Shown: positions 60,814-64,000 of the stretch, piece by piece
Layout: every line of letters starts with the position of its first letter
Numbering within the stretch: position 1 is the first letter of the stretch
NCBI GenBank assembly: GCA_017465865.1
Contig: JAFTVF010000006.1
Span: 222,040-286,039, forward strand
Direction of reading: 5' to 3'
DNA from: Clostridia bacterium
GTDB taxonomy: Bacteria > Bacillota > Clostridia > Christensenellales > Borkfalkiaceae
Length of the DNA stretch: 64,000 nt
Made by a program: the position numbers and the translations under genes
Notes under the pieces: generated by a model
What the model was told of the DNA's origin: nothing
The model's database searches: none
Seen by the model: the letters and a program-made list of their open reading frames with translations, nothing else

Positions 60814-61080
60814 TTACCGTTTATTTTTTTCGTGCTGCGCTATGTATTTTTCCCGCGTGGCGATACCGCCGCGAATATGCCGCTCGCTTAAATTCAAATT
60901 CAGAACCTTACGCACGCGCTCGAACAGATCCTCGTCTAAATACCGCAAACGCTCGGAAACGTCTTTATGCACCGTTGATTTGCTGATGGAAAAATGCGCG
61001 GAACACGCCCGAACGGTACAGCCCGTTTCCACGATATACTCCGCGCATTGTATTACTCTTTCTTCAATATAATCCCACAA
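60814..61080 (-). CDS. spoIIID: Sporulation regulator SpoIIID
   Basis: The 88-residue protein reads MWDYIEERVIQCAEYIVETG, then FSISKSTVHKDVSERL (helix-turn-helix) and ERHIRGGIATREKY, collinear with Bacillus SpoIIID. It is a mother-cell DNA-binding protein that switches genes during spore formation. The start is a TTG at 61080 with GGAGG about 8 nt upstream. Together with spo0A it indicates sporulation ancestry. Confidence 0.94.
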   Translation of the reverse strand: MWDYIEERVIQCAEYIVETGCTVRACSAHFSISKSTVHKDVSERLRYLDEDLFERVRKVLNLNLSERHIRGGIATREKYIAQHEKNKR

Positions 61081-61092
61081 AATCCCGACCTC

Positions 61093-61107
61093 CGTAATTC
61101 GATTACG
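61093..61107. promoter_or_regulatory. Dyad at the spoIIID ribosome site
   Basis: CGTAAT-TCG-ATTACG overlaps the region just before the spoIIID Shine-Dalgarno. Upstream, CATATTAT could be part of a sigma-E-like -10 element. Weak evidence. Confidence 0.35.
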
Positions 61108-61154
61108 AAATATAATATGTCGGTTTTTCGTTGATTATAACTGATTTTATCCGT

Positions 61155-63620
61155 TTAGTCCGCTTTTTTATACGGCATCGGCGTTACGGCTTTGACGCTG
61201 TCGAGCGCATACCGCGTTATCTTCTGCGCCCGCGCGCTTTGCACGGACAGCATGATATCTTCGCTGGAAAGCTCGGATACGCCGCCGTTTTTATCCACGA
61301 CCGCAAGCATATACGGCACGGTTACGTAGGCCGCCAAAATTACGCTTGCCCCGTCTTTCATACCCACGATGATCGAGCCTTTGCGATAGCGTTTGGATTT
61401 CTCGATCTGCGAAGCGATCACGCGTTTGAATTTACCCTCGTCCGTCGCGATAATAATTTCGCCCTCTTCGTTGATCTGTTGCATAAGCAGAACTTCGTCG
61501 TCCTCGCGGAGCTGAATACCGCGTACGCCCGTGGCGATCCTGCCCTGCGTGGGGATATCGTCTTTCATGGCGTTAAGACAGATACCGCCTTTCGTTACGA
61601 TGATGATCGTGTCTTCGTCCGTCGTGTCCTCTTCTACGCCCAGAACCTCGTCGCCCTCGCCCAGCTTGACGGCTTGGAAACAGTCTTTCTTCTGTTCGTA
61701 TTCCGACCAGTCCGTCTTTTTGATCATACCTTTCTTGGTAAAGAACAGCAGATTTCCGTACGGCATACGCTCGCCGACCTCGAACATCGCGACGATACGC
61801 TCGCCCTCTTCCGCGTCCTTGGACAGCTCGCGCAGGGTTACGCCCCCGTCGCTCAACTTACATTCCAGATCAGGCTCGGAAATATCGAGTTTATGACAGT
61901 TGCCGTAGTTCGTAAACGCAAACACCCGCTTATCGGTAACCGTTTTAAGAATTTGCAACGCGACGAGCTGCGGCTTGTACTTGCCCTCCAACGGCTTTTC
62001 AAGCGCTTCCGCCTGTTTGCCCGTCAGCACTTTCAACCGCTCGTCCGCGGTATACACGAGCGAACAAGGCACGCCCGCTTTTTTCTCAGTCGCGGTGGCG
62101 AGCAACCCGTCCGCTTCCTCGCGCGTGAATACGAGCTTGGATTTTCTCGGCGTGGGATACGCGCTCTTGATCTCCTCGATTTCTTCTTTCACGACCTGCA
62201 ACTGCAAATCCCCGCTCTTGGAGATCGCCGTGAGCTTTTTGATGAGTTTTTTTAGCTCTTTGAGTTCTTCTTCGAGTTTATAGATTTCCAGCTTCGTCAA
62301 GCGGGCAAGCCGTAAATCGAGAATGGCTTGCGCCTGCGCTTCGCTGATTTCGAAGCGTTGCATCAATTTGGTTCTGGCATCCGAGGTGCTTTCGGATTTT
62401 TTAATGATTGCAATGACCTCGTCGATATTCTGAACGGCGATAATAAGCCCTTCCAAAATATGACAGCGCTGCTGCGCCTGTTTGAGATCGAACAGCGTTC
62501 TGCGCTTGATAATTTTCTGCTGGTACTTGACGTAATGGCGAATGACTTCCATAAGCCCGAGCTGTTGGGGCTTGCCGTCCGCGATCACGACCATATTGAT
62601 ACCGAAGGTAACTTCGAGATCGGTATATTTATACAGGCATTTCAAGATCCCGTCGATATCCGCGTCTTTCTTCACACGGATCACGGCGCGCATACCCGTT
62701 CTGTCCGATTCGTCGGCTACGTGGTCTACGCCCGCAAGCTCTTCTTCCTTTTCCCCGCAAAGCTCTACGACTTTACGCAAAAGCTGGGCTTTGTTGACCT
62801 GATACGGCAATTCGGTAATGACCAAATTCGTCTTGCCGTTGTCCGTCTTTTCCAAGGCGATCTTGGCGCGGAGCGTGATCTTCCCGCGACCCGTTTTATA
62901 GGCTTGGATCAGCTCGTTGGCGATAATAAGCCCGCCCGTCGGGAAATCGGGACAAGGGATATACTCCATCATCTCTTCCAAAGAAATCGCGGGATTGTCG
63001 ATATACGCCACCACGCCGTTGATGACTTCTTCCAAATTATGCGTGGGGATATTCGTCGCTAAGCCAACTGCGATACCCGACGCGCCGTTGACGAGCAGAT
63101 TCGGGAAACGCCCGGGCAAAACGTCGGGCTCTTTCAAGCTGTCGTCGAAGTTGAGGGAAAAGCTGACCGTTTCCTTGTCGATATCCCGTAAAAGTTCAAG
63201 CGCGAGCGGTTCCATTCTCGCCTCGGTGTAACGCATTGCCGCGGCGGGGTCGCCGTCTACCGAGCCGAAGTTGCCGTGCCCGTTGACGAGGGTTTTGCCC
63301 ATATTGAAATTTTGCGCCATACGCACCATCGCGTCGTATACCGAGCTATCGCCGTGGGGGTGGAATTTACCCATGCAATCGCCGACGATACGCGCGCTTT
63401 TTTTATGCGGTTTGTCAGGCGTTAAGCCCATTTCGTGCATCGTATACAGAATACGGCGCTGTACGGGCTTTAAGCCGTCCTCTACGCGCGGCAGCGCGCG
63501 GTCGAGAATAACGAACTCCGCGTACGGGAGCATCGAGGAATGGAGGACCTTTTCCAAAGGCTCTACGAATAATTGCCCGCTAGGCTCGATATATTCGGGT
63601 TCTTTTTTAGTTCTCGCCAT
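61155..63620 (-). CDS. parC: Type IIA topoisomerase subunit A (ParC/GyrA)
   Basis: The protein has 821 residues. The catalytic tyrosine is in [10 protein letters not shown]; the quinolone region reads [17 protein letters not shown] with Ser and Asp in wild-type state. Breakage-reunion domain, coiled coil ([20 protein letters not shown]) and C-terminal six-blade pinwheel ([33 protein letters not shown]). I see no GyrA box (QRRGGKG), which favours topoisomerase IV (decatenation) over gyrase, but naming is tentative. It overlaps the upstream subunit B gene by 14 nt, with GGAGG before the ATG. Confidence 0.9.
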   Translation of the reverse strand: MARTKKEPEYIEPSGQLFVEPLEKVLHSSMLPYAEFVILDRALPRVEDGLKPVQRRILYTMHEMGLTPDKPHKKSARIVGDCMGKFHPHGDSSVYDAMVRMAQNFNMGKTLVNGHGNFGSVDGDPAAAMRYTEARMEPLALELLRDIDKETVSFSLNFDDSLKEPDVLPGRFPNLLVNGASGIAVGLATNIPTHNLEEVINGVVAYIDNPAISLEEMMEYIPCPDFPTGGLIIANELIQAYKTGRGKITLRAKIALEKTDNGKTNLVITELPYQVNKAQLLRKVVELCGEKEEELAGVDHVADESDRTGMRAVIRVKKDADIDGILKCLYKYTDLEVTFGINMVVIADGKPQQLGLMEVIRHYVKYQQKIIKRRTLFDLKQAQQRCHILEGLIIAVQNIDEVIAIIKKSESTSDARTKLMQRFEISEAQAQAILDLRLARLTKLEIYKLEEELKELKKLIKKLTAISKSGDLQLQVVKEEIEEIKSAYPTPRKSKLVFTREEADGLLATATEKKAGVPCSLVYTADERLKVLTGKQAEALEKPLEGKYKPQLVALQILKTVTDKRVFAFTNYGNCHKLDISEPDLECKLSDGGVTLRELSKDAEEGERIVAMFEVGERMPYGNLLFFTKKGMIKKTDWSEYEQKKDCFQAVKLGEGDEVLGVEEDTTDEDTIIIVTKGGICLNAMKDDIPTQGRIATGVRGIQLREDDEVLLMQQINEEGEIIIATDEGKFKRVIASQIEKSKRYRKGSIIVGMKDGASVILAAYVTVPYMLAVVDKNGGVSELSSEDIMLSVQSARAQKITRYALDSVKAVTPMPYKKAD

Positions 63621-64000
63621 GGTCGTCCTCCTGTTTGTCTTTCTTTTCTATCTTATCGATAAAGCTGTCGCGTTTGTTGAAGTTGGCGTACTTTGCCAAA
63701 AACTCCTTTCTGCCCTCTACCTTGTCGCCCATGAGCGTGGTGATCATTTTTTCCGCTTTCGCCGCGTCCTCGACGGTTACTTGGATAAGGTTTCTCGTCG
63801 CGGGGTTCATCGTCGTTTCCCAAAGCTGTTCCGCGCTCATTTCGCCAAGACCTTTATAGCGTTGGAGCTGATAGCCTTTGCCGATCTTTTCGATCTTTTC
63901 CGCAAGCTCGTTATCGTCGTACGCGTATTCGACCTTGTCCCCTTTATACACCTTGTACAAAGGCGGCATACCGATATACACGTGCCCCGCGTTGACGAGC
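63607..64000 (-). CDS. parE: Type IIA topoisomerase subunit B (ParE/GyrB), N-terminus outside the window
   Basis: The C-terminal 130 codons are visible. [20 protein letters not shown] and [20 protein letters not shown] are the Toprim-linked signature of ParE/GyrB, followed by the tail ADFFAKY-like region [13 protein letters not shown]. It is the ATPase partner of the following subunit A gene, with which it overlaps by 14 nt. The 5' part lies beyond 64000. Confidence 0.93.
   Translation of the reverse strand, partial: LVNAGHVYIGMPPLYKVYKGDKVEYAYDDNELAEKIEKIGKGYQLQRYKGLGEMSAEQLWETTMNPATRNLIQVTVEDAAKAEKMITTLMGDKVEGRKEFLAKYANFNKRDSFIDKIEKKDKQEDDHGEN

Overview
The window looks like a chromosomal segment of an anaerobic, low-to-mid GC Gram-positive bacterium of the Clostridia, probably an uncultured gut lineage. 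The evidence is spo0A and spoIIID, a class III (NrdD/NrdG) ribonucleotide reductase, HPr kinase/phosphorylase, MutS2, acetate production through Pta-AckA, and exported glycan-related proteins. Taxonomy below class level is inference. The window starts inside a large exported protein and ends inside a parE/gyrB-type gene.

Region 1 (1-15961) is a carbohydrate locus. A leftward operon encodes a lipoprotein, a 42-residue peptide, a protein with three tandem HVHSDTTS modules, a sugar-type ABC solute-binding lipoprotein, two permeases and a very large exported Ig-like/lectin-like protein. A divergent AraC regulator lies at its head. A DUF4091 putative glycosidase and a GH2 glycosidase follow.

Region 2 (16003-22085) is a leftward operon: ComEB-type deaminase, cyclophilin, purB, two tiny lipoproteins that share a C-terminal W(S/T)KNY tail, an HPr-kinase-like protein, a PqqD-like protein, a membrane-segment-free S26B-type peptidase and an ABC exporter. 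The last six genes look like an uncharacterised peptide-modification or export cassette and are the best candidate for a new system.

Region 3 (22248-47594) is mostly housekeeping: groES-groEL; a Spo0A orthologue without its phosphoacceptor aspartate; an ABC-F ATPase; a long leftward run from uvrC to acpP; an ArsR/CopA copper module with a nested copZ; rpmF-yceD; pta-ackA; and tmcAL. Several promoters are near consensus. Two genes (uvrC and the AraC gene) have their start codon at or next to the predicted transcription start, and yceD has only a very short leader without a Shine-Dalgarno.

Region 4 (47698-53432) is a tRNA-Thr(CGT) gene carrying a 5.7-kb AT-rich integrative element. A 25-bp duplication of the tRNA 3' end marks both ends. 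The element carries a tyrosine integrase, an ICE-type sigma-like gene, a Gfo/Idh/MocA oxidoreductase, a beta-lactamase-family fragment and a four-gene DUF3990/DUF3791 toxin-antitoxin-like operon.

Region 5 (53433-64000) returns to the chromosome: the displaced tRNA terminator, nrdD-nrdG under NrdR-like boxes, a divergent Rho with an MBL hydrolase and a DUF1934 protein, tyrA, spoIIID, and a parE-parC type topoisomerase pair.
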